Notes under the pieces: generated by a model | Told to the model about the DNA's origin: nothing | Database searches by the model: none | The model's input: the letters and a program-made list of their open reading frames with translations, nothing else | Made by a program: the position numbers and the translations under genes | From: Bacteroidia bacterium | GTDB lineage: Bacteria; Bacteroidota; Bacteroidia; Bacteroidales; Prolixibacteraceae | Reading direction: 5' to 3' | Length of the DNA: 8,303 nt | NCBI GenBank assembly: GCA_025358395.1 | Contig: JANYJT010000013.1 | Location: 1 to 8,303 of the forward strand | Shown here: positions 1-7,179 of the stretch, in pieces | Numbering within the stretch: position 1 is the stretch's first letter | How the letters are laid out: each line of letters begins with the position of its first letter

Positions 1-1
1 A

Positions 2-340
2 AAAAGTATAATAAATGAAAGGGATGACAAAAAGTATAAATATGGCAATTAACAGGTAAAATTTTTCCCTTTTATCCCAAAAGCGCATGATCCCAATGTA
101 AAGGAAAATGGATGAAATGATGAACATCACATTTTGCATTAAAATAAATATATGTTCCAGTGAATCAAATTGTCGTGATACCAGAAAGAAAAAACCTATT
201 ACAGCAGAAGAACTCCAAAGCAACCACCAACCTGATCCCTTGTAATTTTTATGGTAGCAATACTCTAGCAAAAAAATAATGAACTGTATGGAATAGATTA
301 TCCCGAGTACAATTGCAAAAGTGTAAATGTCAATTTTCAT
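2..340 (-). CDS. Partial membrane protein, N-terminal sensor-like region (C-terminal part off the left edge)
   Basis: Reading leftward from the ATG at 340-338, the frame stays open to the window edge for 113 codons, so only the N-terminus is present. The visible protein is almost all hydrophobic: segments near residues 5-25, 37-54, 62-82 and 92-112 look like membrane helices, separated by short polar turns such as HKNYKGSG and RFWDKREK. The pattern MKIDIYTFAIVLG, a GWWLLW motif and LYIGIMRFWDKRE resembles, from memory, the N-terminal membrane region found ahead of histidine kinase, PAS or GGDEF domains in Bacteroidota and other bacteria. The output domain would lie beyond the edge, so signalling is an inference. 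A perfect TAnnTTTG element at 369-376 sits just upstream. No Shine-Dalgarno sequence is evident, which is normal for the phylum. An unrelated small membrane protein remains possible. Confidence 0.6.
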   Translation of the reverse strand, partial: MKIDIYTFAIVLGIIYSIQFIIFLLEYCYHKNYKGSGWWLLWSSSAVIGFFFLVSRQFDSLEHIFILMQNVMFIISSIFLYIGIMRFWDKREKFYLLIAIFILFVIPFIYYTF

Positions 341-368
341 GAATCAGGAGTTTCTTGTGTTGTTGAAA

Positions 369-376
369 CAAAATTA
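369..376 (-). promoter_or_regulatory. Candidate Bacteroidota -7 promoter element for the left-edge membrane gene
   Basis: On the minus strand this reads TAATTTTG, a perfect match to the Bacteroidota -7 consensus TAnnTTTG. It would place the transcript start near 362, giving a leader of about 22 bases before the ATG at 340. A TTTG that could act as the -33 element lies at 390-393, but the spacer of 13 bases is shorter than the usual 19 or so. Only the -7 box is well supported. The rest of 341-459 shows nothing else convincing. Confidence 0.35.
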
Positions 377-459
377 ACTATCGAATGTTCAAATTGTTAT
401 CTACCTAAATCCTGTAAATTATCCAGTATTCCTTAGAAAAATCCTGGTATAATTAAATA

Positions 460-1554
460 TTAAAGCTTAATAAACACCTTTTTCCGAAATAGGATTAGTG
501 CCGGAATAAAATTAATCAGGACAAATAACAACGCATAGATCATGCTCCAGAATTGAGGAGAAAGAGCCGAACCAACCAAGAATGACATAAAATGATCATT
601 TACTGTTGCTCCACCGATTTTGAGGCCATAAAAAAGAAGAGCCCAAATATCTGCCAGAAAATAGACTGTAATGGCATTCGCACCGAAAATAAGTCCGAAT
701 TCTGTATGCTTTTGATAATCAAGTATATCTATTAAATAATAAAGAGAACCAAGAAATAGAGCAGCTACACCTGAGGAAATCAGTACGAAAGAGCTGCTCC
801 AAATATTTTCGTTACACGGAAAATGAAGGTTCCAGAGATAGCCCAAAATGATTGATACAAATCCACCCATCAGTAAGAAAATTGTTTTTTCTTTTTTTTC
901 CGTATTTCCCAACAACAAACGACCGGCAAGCATACCGCTAATGCCTGTTACAAAAGATGGGAAGGTGCTCAAAATTCCTTCAGGATCCCAGGTTTTTTGC
1001 CACATGGTACCTGGCAGAAATTGGGTATCAATCCAGGCAGCGAGGTTAATACCTGGCTCCAGCATAGGTCTGTCGTAACCCGGAGTCGGAATAAACAACA
1101 TGGCAAGCCAATATGACGCTAATATGGCGAATCCAATCCAGGCTTGTTTTTTCCATCCGGTGTTCAGAAACAAAATTGCACAAAACAGGAAAACGAGTGC
1201 TATCCGCGGTAGCGTTCCTGTGTAACGGAGGTCGGCAAAATTAAAATCCGGTAAAAGATTAAGAAATAACCCGACCAGATAAATTTTAAGCGCTCTCCAA
1301 ATGATTTTCTTGTACATCTCAGCTTTGGGAAGGCCCATTTCGAGCCTTTTGGAATAGGCAAAAGCGATGGAAACACCCACAACAAAGAGGAAAATTGGTG
1401 CGATTAAATCGGTGGGCGATAAACCATTCCATTTCGAATGATTTAAAGGGGCATAGGAAAATTGTTCACTCCCGGGAAAATTGACCAGAATCATGGCGGC
1501 TACTGTGAAACCGCGCATCACGTCTAAGGAGATAAGTCGATTTGTTACAGTCAT
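460..1554 (-). CDS. NagX/DUF5009-type transmembrane amino-sugar acetyltransferase
   Basis: This 364-residue integral membrane protein belongs to the family of human heparan-alpha-glucosaminide N-acetyltransferase and bacterial NagX (COG4299/DUF5009). Known members move an acetyl group from cytoplasmic acetyl-CoA across the membrane to a terminal glucosamine. The sequence shows SLDVMRGFTVAAMILVN at residues 9-25, then NHSKWNGLSPTDLIAPIF at 38-55. Its His39 aligns with the catalytic histidine of the human enzyme. Further family blocks are WDPEGILSTFPS near 189 and GANAITVYF near 291. About ten hydrophobic segments span the rest. Length is normal for the bacterial form, which lacks the lumenal N-terminal part of the human protein. 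The ATG at 1554 gives the N-terminus expected for the family. It is divergent from the GH20 hexosaminidase, suggesting a role in N-acetylglucosamine metabolism. The exact acceptor sugar is unknown, and a YeiB-like or other acyltransferase role is the main alternative. Confidence 0.88.
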   Translation of the reverse strand: MTVTNRLISLDVMRGFTVAAMILVNFPGSEQFSYAPLNHSKWNGLSPTDLIAPIFLFVVGVSIAFAYSKRLEMGLPKAEMYKKIIWRALKIYLVGLFLNLLPDFNFADLRYTGTLPRIALVFLFCAILFLNTGWKKQAWIGFAILASYWLAMLFIPTPGYDRPMLEPGINLAAWIDTQFLPGTMWQKTWDPEGILSTFPSFVTGISGMLAGRLLLGNTEKKEKTIFLLMGGFVSIILGYLWNLHFPCNENIWSSSFVLISSGVAALFLGSLYYLIDILDYQKHTEFGLIFGANAITVYFLADIWALLFYGLKIGGATVNDHFMSFLVGSALSPQFWSMIYALLFVLINFIPALILFRKKVFIKL

Positions 1555-1596
1555 TGTTAGTAGTTTTAAAACAGATTCGTTAATTTTAAAAAGAAT

Positions 1597-1668
1597 AATT
1601 GATTTGATTTCTCTATAAAGTTAATCATCCGGTTGCTTTTTATAACAAATCAATTAAAAATTGATTTG
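1597..1668. promoter_or_regulatory. Candidate operator: inverted repeat plus a third copy of the 10-mer AATTGATTTG
   Basis: The 10-mer AATTGATTTG occurs on the plus strand at 1597-1606 and 1659-1668, and as its exact complement CAAATCAATT at 1646-1655. The last two form a perfect 10-bp inverted repeat separated by AAA, centred on 1657. The two direct copies are 62 bases apart, close to six helical turns, so they would lie on the same DNA face. All sit in the divergent promoter region between the membrane acetyltransferase and the hexosaminidase. This is the arrangement expected of a dimeric regulator with an auxiliary site. The regulator is not in the window. The region is AT-rich, so function is an inference. 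Confidence 0.5.
1616..1649 (-). promoter_or_regulatory. Candidate promoter of the membrane acetyltransferase gene
   Basis: On the minus strand, TTTG at 1649-1646 is followed after 22 bases by TAACTTTA at 1623-1616, which matches the Bacteroidota -33/-7 pair TTTG/TAnnTTTG except for the final base. A transcript would start near 1609-1607, about 55 bases before the ATG at 1554. The -33 element lies inside the inverted repeat at 1646-1668, so a protein bound there would be expected to block it. For the plus-strand gene, a TTTG at 1665-1668 is available as a -33 element, but I found no matching -7 box at the right distance. Confidence 0.3.
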
Positions 1669-1721
1669 ACCGTGAGCAATATAATTAAACTACTCAAATA
1701 TAACTATTTAACAAATTAAGA

Positions 1722-4325
1722 ATGACAAAATTTTACTATGTCTCACTCTTATTATGGATTTCAGGCCTATATATTTGCTGCTCCGACCAATCATCGGTTT
1801 CAATCCCCCGATCTTCAGAACTTGAAGTAAAATGGGAATTGGTGACGAACATGTACCAAGGGAAAAATCAAGTCCTGGCAGCCTTTACGATTTACAATAA
1901 GAGCAAGATGACGTTCAGGAATAAAGGTTGGGCCATGTTTTTCTCTCAGTTACCCCCGACTCCAATTGTAGAAGACAGTGTCCGTGTGGCTAAAGTGGTA
2001 CATATAAATGGGGATTGGTTCAAATTAATTCCTTCCGAAGGATTTTTGTTGAAACCCGGTGATTCGATCCGAATCAACTACTGTGGAACCGGCTTTAACA
2101 TCAAAAAAACGGATGCAGCCCTGGGAATGTATTTTGTTTTTTATGATTCAAACGACAAAGAGATTGCCATCGTCCCGGTTGGCAAACAAATTATTGGCGA
2201 GTTTAAACGACCTGAACAACTCAAACGTACTGCAAATGACGAATCCATTGTCCCAACCGCTGAAAGCCGTTACTATGACAATCTGCCACTCCAATTACTT
2301 CCTTCAGGACAGCAACAATTAATAGTTCCGGCGCCTAATTATATGAAGTCTGGATCTAACTTAATAAGTATAGATAACAGTTGGACAATATATTATGAAG
2401 ATGGATTGAAGATGGAAGCCGAATATCTTGGTAAAAAGCTAAAAACACTCACCGAGCGTGATTTTATTATAAAAATGGGAGAGCCTTCTAAATTTCCCGC
2501 GTTTATGCTCAAAATCGGATCTCAAGGATTGAATAAGCAGGAGGCTTACGAATTGACCTTAGATTCGAAGAAAGGATTGATTCTTGAGGGTTATGATGCG
2601 GCAGGTGTCTTTTATGGCATTCAAAGTTTTCTGGCTTCACTACCGGTTGAATACTTGAAATTTTCTAATCCGCAGCTTAAAACCAACTCTCTCCAAATTA
2701 CTGATGCCCCAAGATTTCACTACCGTGGATTGCATTTCGATATGTCGCGCAATTTCCAAAGCAAAGAGACTATTCTGAAAATGCTGGATATCATGGCATT
2801 CTATAAGCTCAACCACTTTCTTTTTTATTTCATGGAAGACGAAGGTTGGAGAGTCCAAATTCCGGGGTTACCCGAGTTGACCGATATCGGTAGCCGCAGA
2901 AAACATGGTAAACTGAGCGATCCTTCTTTGCATCCCTCTTATGGTAGCGGACCATTTTCTGATGAAAAAGGTGGTTATGGTAGTGGCTATTTTACTTCTG
3001 AGGAGTTCGTGGAGATGTTGAAATTTGCCAAAGAGCGCCACATCACAGTTATTCCAGTCGTAAACTTTCCTGCACATGTGCGTTCGGCAATCAAATCAAT
3101 GGAGTTCCGTTATCAAAAATTCATGAAAGAAGGGAAAGTGGCTGAAGCCAACGAATACAGACTAATTGATCCCGATGATACATCCGGATATATCTCAGCG
3201 CAGGGTTATCATGACAATGTAGTGTGCGTCGGACGCGAATCTGTTTATCATTTTTACGATACAGCAGTGAAAGGGATTAAGCAACTTTATGATAAAGCCG
3301 GAGTACCGATTGATATCTTCCATTCCGGTGGTGATGAAGTGGCTGCCGGATGCTGGAATGGTTCCCCCATGGTCAAGAAGCTGCTCGCCGACCATCCTGA
3401 AATAAAACCTGATGACAAAAGCCTGCAGGCTTATTGTTTCCGCAGAATTTCTGAGATTCTCAAAAAAAATGGCGTAAAGGATATTGGTGGATGGGAAGAG
3501 GCGGCCTTGGTCTACGATGCAAATGGCAAACCTATTCCTAATCCCGAATTTGTTGGAAAAGGGCTCCTACCCTACCTCTGGAACAACATGGAGGGCGCGG
3601 AAGACTTGGGTTACAAACTGGCCAACGCCGGATACAAGGTAATCTTGTGCGATGTTTCCAATTTTTACCTTGATTTTCCTTACGACAAAGATCCGGTCGA
3701 ACCTGGCAATTATTGGGCCGGATTTCTGGAAACCAAACAATTCTATGCCTTTGCGCCCTTCGATCTGTTCAAAACTACCACCAAAACAGCTATGGGCAGA
3801 ACGATAGATACTGAAAAAGAGTATGTGGACAAGGTGAGGCTGCGCGCCGATGCACGACAAAATATTCTTGGCGTGCAGGCACAAATCTGGAGCGAGACAA
3901 TCAAAGGTCCGGAGATGCTTGAATATTATTATTTACCAAGACTGATCGCTTTTTCCGAGACAGCCTGGTCGCCGGAAAGAAAATGGGAATCCATTGAAAA
4001 TAAAGCGCAAAGAGAAAAGCAGTTGACGAAAGACTGGAATAAACTGGCCAACGCCTTAGCAGCCAAAGAGCTTCCTCGTTTAACTTATCTGAATGGTGGA
4101 TACAACTACAGGGTCCCCATGCCGGGTGCTATCATCAAGGATGGGCTGTTTTTTGCCAATGTTGAATTTCCGGGACTTGAAATACGATATACTACCGATA
4201 GAACTGAACCAACTGCTCAAAGTCAACTTTATTCCATTCCAATTAAAATTTCCGGAACAGTAAAACTAAAAAGTTTTGTGAAAGGAGGAAAGTTCAGCAG
4301 AACTACGAAAATAAAAAATAGTTGA
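1722..4325 (+). CDS. GH20 beta-N-acetylhexosaminidase, chitobiase-like, probable lipoprotein
   Basis: This 867-residue exo-hydrolase would remove terminal GlcNAc or GalNAc from glycans by substrate-assisted catalysis. The order of parts is: hydrophobic leader (1-20) ending in Cys19-Cys20, suggesting a lipoprotein although the lipobox is imperfect; a CHB_HEX beta-sandwich domain (about 33-155); a GH20b alpha/beta domain (about 195-327); the GH20 barrel (about 331-760); and a CHB_HEX_C beta domain (about 795-865). The catalytic pair is Asp538-Glu539 within HSGGDE. Arg335 in YRGLHFDMSR fits the substrate-binding arginine. Trp591 (GGWEE), Trp620 (LWNN) and Trp723 (QIWSE) fit the aromatic pocket. 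Domain order and length match Serratia chitobiase (about 885 residues), so the gene looks intact. The TGA stop lies inside the heptamer repeat. It is divergent from the NagX-like gene. Whether the substrate is chitin, host glycans or peptidoglycan fragments cannot be told. Confidence 0.96.
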   Translation: MTKFYYVSLLLWISGLYICCSDQSSVSIPRSSELEVKWELVTNMYQGKNQVLAAFTIYNKSKMTFRNKGWAMFFSQLPPTPIVEDSVRVAKVVHINGDWFKLIPSEGFLLKPGDSIRINYCGTGFNIKKTDAALGMYFVFYDSNDKEIAIVPVGKQIIGEFKRPEQLKRTANDESIVPTAESRYYDNLPLQLLPSGQQQLIVPAPNYMKSGSNLISIDNSWTIYYEDGLKMEAEYLGKKLKTLTERDFIIKMGEPSKFPAFMLKIGSQGLNKQEAYELTLDSKKGLILEGYDAAGVFYGIQSFLASLPVEYLKFSNPQLKTNSLQITDAPRFHYRGLHFDMSRNFQSKETILKMLDIMAFYKLNHFLFYFMEDEGWRVQIPGLPELTDIGSRRKHGKLSDPSLHPSYGSGPFSDEKGGYGSGYFTSEEFVEMLKFAKERHITVIPVVNFPAHVRSAIKSMEFRYQKFMKEGKVAEANEYRLIDPDDTSGYISAQGYHDNVVCVGRESVYHFYDTAVKGIKQLYDKAGVPIDIFHSGGDEVAAGCWNGSPMVKKLLADHPEIKPDDKSLQAYCFRRISEILKKNGVKDIGGWEEAALVYDANGKPIPNPEFVGKGLLPYLWNNMEGAEDLGYKLANAGYKVILCDVSNFYLDFPYDKDPVEPGNYWAGFLETKQFYAFAPFDLFKTTTKTAMGRTIDTEKEYVDKVRLRADARQNILGVQAQIWSETIKGPEMLEYYYLPRLIAFSETAWSPERKWESIENKAQREKQLTKDWNKLANALAAKELPRLTYLNGGYNYRVPMPGAIIKDGLFFANVEFPGLEIRYTTDRTEPTAQSQLYSIPIKISGTVKLKSFVKGGKFSRTTKIKNS

Positions 4326-4410
4326 GAGTTGAGAGTTGAGAGTTGAGAGGTTTAAAACCATGTCATCTCTGAATTCCTTACTCGCAACTCTCTGTTCTCA
4401 ACTCTCAACT
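4320..4410. terminator. Convergent-gene hairpin built from heptamer repeats, probable bidirectional terminator
   Basis: Four head-to-tail copies of TTGAGAG fill 4322-4349, and degenerate complementary copies fill 4385-4410. Pairing 4320-4345 with 4385-4410 gives a 26-bp stem: 15 perfect pairs, two G-U pairs, one mismatch, then eight perfect pairs, with a loop of 39 bases. The stop codon of the hexosaminidase (TGA, 4323-4325) is inside the left arm, and that of the DUF5916 gene (TAA on the minus strand, 4412-4410) touches the right arm. The location favours transcript end formation or protection from both sides. There is no long T-tract, so it is not a textbook intrinsic terminator. Confidence 0.6.
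4322..4349 (+). repeat. Tandem heptamer (TTGAGAG) x4
   Basis: Four exact tandem copies of a 7-base unit, with the first overlapping the hexosaminidase stop codon. Inverted copies follow on the far side of the loop: one exact (4402-4408), one with a single mismatch (4395-4401), and further degenerate sequence to 4385. Copy number could vary by slippage. Because a stop codon is in the first unit, gain or loss of later units would not alter the protein. Confidence 0.9.
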
Positions 4411-6554
4411 TAAAACCTAATATTGTACTTCAGCTTGAATCGCAAGGCACTTTCGTCCATCACATACCTTTCCAATGGTTGCGATAGTTTGGTTGTCCAG
4501 GCCAGGATAAAGACTCTGCCCGGCTTATAAATCCATTGAAATCTGGATTGAATCCCAATGGTATTTGAGAAATTATCATACTGAAGATAATTGTTCCAGG
4601 TCAGGTCCGGACTAAAAAGTATGTTGGCATTTACCGAATAGATACGGGCTGTAAAATTGCCGGCTGGCAAACTCACCTCATTCTGTTTGTATTTTGCCCC
4701 AATAAAGAGCGGTACCGCCACTTTGTAATAGACACCCAAATTAAGATCCCTGCGCGATCCATTGTAAAAATCCCCCCATGCGAAAGTACAATCGCCCGCC
4801 AATTTCCGGCTTCCGGCAGAGATTAAACTAAGAGTATGCCTGTAATATTCATATTGACCAACCGGGATTATGTATTTGGAGAATATATTGAAATTCTTTG
4901 CCAGAAACTCATAATTGTTATTGATACCATATGAAAACTCTTCACCTGATTTAAAACGAATTTTAATGGGAGAATAATTGACTTGACGCGATTCAAGAAT
5001 ATCAGAAAAATTAATGATATGGTTAAATCCGAAACCTGTAAATACCTGAAGCAGTCCCCACTTATTCGGACGGGGTCCAAATAGAATATTTCCGTAGGTA
5101 TCCTTGATGTTGGTACGGGGGACAAAACCCATTCCGGCTACAAAATTCTGACCTATTTCGTAGTGACCAAGGGTGAAGGATAAGAAATCGTTGGGATATG
5201 AAAGAGTCCCTCCCCAAGATAAATCATTATCAGACAATCCCTTGGTATTGGATTTCAATCCAAACAAAATCAGTGATATATTTTTATTTCCACGAAATTT
5301 CGAACTTGCCAACTTCATGTCTATTCCGCCAACATAGTTTTCAGCTTCTGAAATTGCATTGCCAAAAGTTCCAATTACACCTACTGACGACTCTGAACCA
5401 ATGCTTCTCGAAATGCGGGCAACTGAAAAATTTGAATGTCCTCCGGCATGGTCATCATTAACCTGCATCACTCCAATATTCCACTTGTTAATCATTCCCG
5501 TCAATTTCGCTGCAAAGTTTATTTGTAATGGTAATCCATTGTTATCCAGCCCCATGCGGCGTGAAAAAAACGGAATGATGTTTTTTCCATACGTGTTTGC
5601 ATCATCACCTTGAATTCCAAAAGAAAACAGACTGGATCCGTCCAGAAAAAAATCCCTCTTTTCGGGGAACAAAAGATCAAATCGCGTCAGGTTTATCTGG
5701 CGATCATCCACCTCCGTTTCGGCAAAATCGGTATTGACAGACAGGGCTGATTTTAGACCCGGAGTAATCTGGTAGAACAAATCGACGCCTGTCTTTACCG
5801 GATATTTGTTGTTAATGTCCCGCTTTGTATCCATTCCTCCAGCAAGATAAGGTGATATATCGAGTCCTATTCCTTGGGTAATATCCTTCAGACCAACAAG
5901 CAGGCCAGCGTCTGAAACCTGAAATTTAAAGCTATTGACATTGGCTGTGGGCCAATATGACATCTCCAATTTTCTCTTGATGTGCCGTATAAATTTGATT
6001 CCCCAGGTTGGATTATATTTATCAAAACCCATGGTTTTGAATGGAATAGCCATTTCTCCTTCCCATCCATCAGCAACGATGTGGGCTTTACCTTCCCACA
6101 AACCGTTCCACTCCTTGTTAAAAACGGCACCATTTTCACTGATAGTAGCGTCACCTATTGATCCCCTGGGACCAATCTGAAACCAGTAGCCATTACGATG
6201 ATCAAGGTAAGTATCCAGGATTACCTGAATCCTGTCGTCATTTCCAAGGCTTACATCACGCGCCATTTCCTTGGCTGTGATTTTCTTGGGATCATCATAA
6301 CACTTGATACCAACATAAAGGAAGTTGGCATCGTAGCAAATATAAAAAATCGTCTTTTCGGAAACCGGCTGACCGGAATTAGGCTCTCGCTGGATAAGCT
6401 GATCTATCTTTGCGGCACTTGACCATGCTTCATCATTCAACCGTCCGTCTATGATAGGGCTCTTTGAGATCTTTATGGCATTAATGGTCGGTTGTGCGAC
6501 GCAAAATGTAGAAAACAACAATAAAAATGGCAATAATCCTTTGTAGAAATGCAT
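4410..6554 (-). CDS. CBM9-like/DUF5916 outer-membrane protein of unknown function
   Basis: This 714-residue exported protein has three visible parts. Residues 1-20 are a signal peptide (hydrophobic core LLPFLLLFSTF, likely cleavage after CVA, before Gln21). Residues of about 24-220 form a family 9 carbohydrate-binding-type domain, beginning with the characteristic IDGRLNDEAW and containing YVGIKCYD and WEGEMAIPF. The remainder is the DUF5916 region, marked by NTDFAETEVDDRQINLTRF followed by LLFPEKRDFFLDG near residues 274-306, then many alternating polar and hydrophobic strands. The chain ends in KLKYNIRF, a terminal aromatic residue typical of outer-membrane beta-barrels. Length is usual for the family, and the gene looks intact. 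Family members are widespread in Bacteroidota, but no reaction or substrate is established to my knowledge. It converges on the hexosaminidase gene. I found no clear promoter in the 140 bases upstream. A role in handling surface glycans is only an inference. Confidence 0.88.
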   Translation of the reverse strand: MHFYKGLLPFLLLFSTFCVAQPTINAIKISKSPIIDGRLNDEAWSSAAKIDQLIQREPNSGQPVSEKTIFYICYDANFLYVGIKCYDDPKKITAKEMARDVSLGNDDRIQVILDTYLDHRNGYWFQIGPRGSIGDATISENGAVFNKEWNGLWEGKAHIVADGWEGEMAIPFKTMGFDKYNPTWGIKFIRHIKRKLEMSYWPTANVNSFKFQVSDAGLLVGLKDITQGIGLDISPYLAGGMDTKRDINNKYPVKTGVDLFYQITPGLKSALSVNTDFAETEVDDRQINLTRFDLLFPEKRDFFLDGSSLFSFGIQGDDANTYGKNIIPFFSRRMGLDNNGLPLQINFAAKLTGMINKWNIGVMQVNDDHAGGHSNFSVARISRSIGSESSVGVIGTFGNAISEAENYVGGIDMKLASSKFRGNKNISLILFGLKSNTKGLSDNDLSWGGTLSYPNDFLSFTLGHYEIGQNFVAGMGFVPRTNIKDTYGNILFGPRPNKWGLLQVFTGFGFNHIINFSDILESRQVNYSPIKIRFKSGEEFSYGINNNYEFLAKNFNIFSKYIIPVGQYEYYRHTLSLISAGSRKLAGDCTFAWGDFYNGSRRDLNLGVYYKVAVPLFIGAKYKQNEVSLPAGNFTARIYSVNANILFSPDLTWNNYLQYDNFSNTIGIQSRFQWIYKPGRVFILAWTTKLSQPLERYVMDESALRFKLKYNIRF

Positions 6555-6694
6555 AGAAATTGGTGTATTTATGTTCTGCCGAAAACCAGTAAATTGTTGT
6601 TTGCCTTTGACAGCTTAAAGGATAAGAATTTCAATTTTGATGGATATCGAATTCAGATAGTCTGGTAATCAGGCGGCGAAAATAGCAAAAAATA
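6555..6694. other. Intergenic region upstream of the DUF5916 gene
   Basis: These 140 bases separate the stop of the ribosome rescue gene from the start of the DUF5916 gene, both on the minus strand. I see no convincing hairpin with a T-tract, no perfect TAnnTTTG element at a useful distance, and no credible small coding frame. The DUF5916 gene may use a weak or non-consensus promoter here, or read-through from the gene upstream. Confidence 0.5.
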
Positions 6695-7102
6695 TTACAA
6701 TTCCGGATCTTTTCTATTGGCTTTAATGGTTGAGATAACACGTTTGGATTCGAGCCTCCTTTCGACAGAAGCCTTGGTAGGTCTGGTTTTGTGTCTTTTC
6801 TTTGACTGCATAAGTGCTCGTTCAAGGAGTAAATAAAATTTTGCGATCACTTTTTCCTTATTTTTAAGCTGAGAGCGGTCTGCTTGAGTAACTAGTACGA
6901 TCTCTCCAAGTTTGTTCATTTTATTGCCCAATTTTTCTGCCACAATAGATTTTTCCTCCTCGCTTAAGAGTTGAGAATCATTTACATTAAAGCGAAGTTC
7001 AACTTTAGAACTAACTTTGTTGACATTTTGTCCACCGGGACCACTGCTCCTGGAAGCCTGAAATACAAATTCATTTGAAAAGTTCCGCTCAGAAAAGTCC
7101 AT
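6695..7102 (-). CDS. arfB: ArfB/YaeJ-type peptidyl-tRNA hydrolase for ribosome rescue
   Basis: This 135-residue protein has the release-factor catalytic domain without codon-recognition domains. Known ArfB proteins place a basic tail in the empty mRNA channel of a stalled ribosome and hydrolyse the peptidyl-tRNA. The catalytic GGQ is at residues 23-25 within SRSSGPGGQNVNKVSSKVEL. The tail from about residue 98 is rich in Lys and Arg (SKKRHKTRPTKASVERRLES) and ends in NRKDPEL. The ATG at 7102 is chosen because it gives the usual family length of about 135-140 residues. A longer in-frame start at 7195 would translate straight through the terminator at 7127-7163 and add 31 residues with no family likeness. 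Translation of that extension is therefore unlikely. A solitary release-factor-like protein of related function is the only real alternative. Confidence 0.92.
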   Translation of the reverse strand: MDFSERNFSNEFVFQASRSSGPGGQNVNKVSSKVELRFNVNDSQLLSEEEKSIVAEKLGNKMNKLGEIVLVTQADRSQLKNKEKVIAKFYLLLERALMQSKKRHKTRPTKASVERRLESKRVISTIKANRKDPEL

Positions 7103-7126
7103 TTCCCAAATTTTTATCCAAGGTAT

Positions 7127-7163
7127 AAAAAAAAAGGGGCTAAACGATAGTCCAGCCCCTTTT
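7127..7163 (-). terminator. Strong rho-independent terminator
   Basis: A perfect 10-bp stem pairs 7132-7141 with 7154-7163 around a 12-base loop. On the minus strand it reads AAAAGGGGCT, loop, AGCCCC and then nine or more T. The GC-rich core and long T-tract are textbook. It starts 16 bases after the TAA at 7182-7180 and so ends the transcript that comes from the oxidoreductase side. It lies 24 bases before the ArfB start, so ArfB probably has its own promoter, which I could not identify. Confidence 0.88.
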
Positions 7164-7179
7164 ATTCTATCTTTTGCTG

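Noticed and set aside
848..1078. Plus-strand open frame inside the membrane acetyltransferase gene
   Set aside because: It is antisense to a well-supported gene, with no family likeness and no start signals of its own. The same applies to the frames at 1200-1385 and 2059-2322.
1665..1685. TTGAC followed by TATAAT as a sigma70-type promoter for the hexosaminidase
   Set aside because: The two boxes are only about nine bases apart, far less than the usual 17. Bacteroidota also use a different consensus.
2640..3884. Several minus-strand open frames under the hexosaminidase gene
   Set aside because: All are shadows of the GH20 coding frame. Their sequences show no recognisable motifs.
4322..4410. 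Possible CRISPR-like or mobile-element repeat
   Set aside because: The unit is only seven bases with no spacers, and there is no transposase or target duplication. It is better read as a tandem repeat forming a hairpin.
4868..6422. Short open frames on both strands inside the DUF5916 gene
   Set aside because: They overlap a long coding frame with clear family motifs and have no likeness of their own.
6631..6825. Minus-strand frame overlapping the end of the ArfB gene
   Set aside because: It is an alternative frame of the ArfB tail running into the intergenic region, with no protein-like features.
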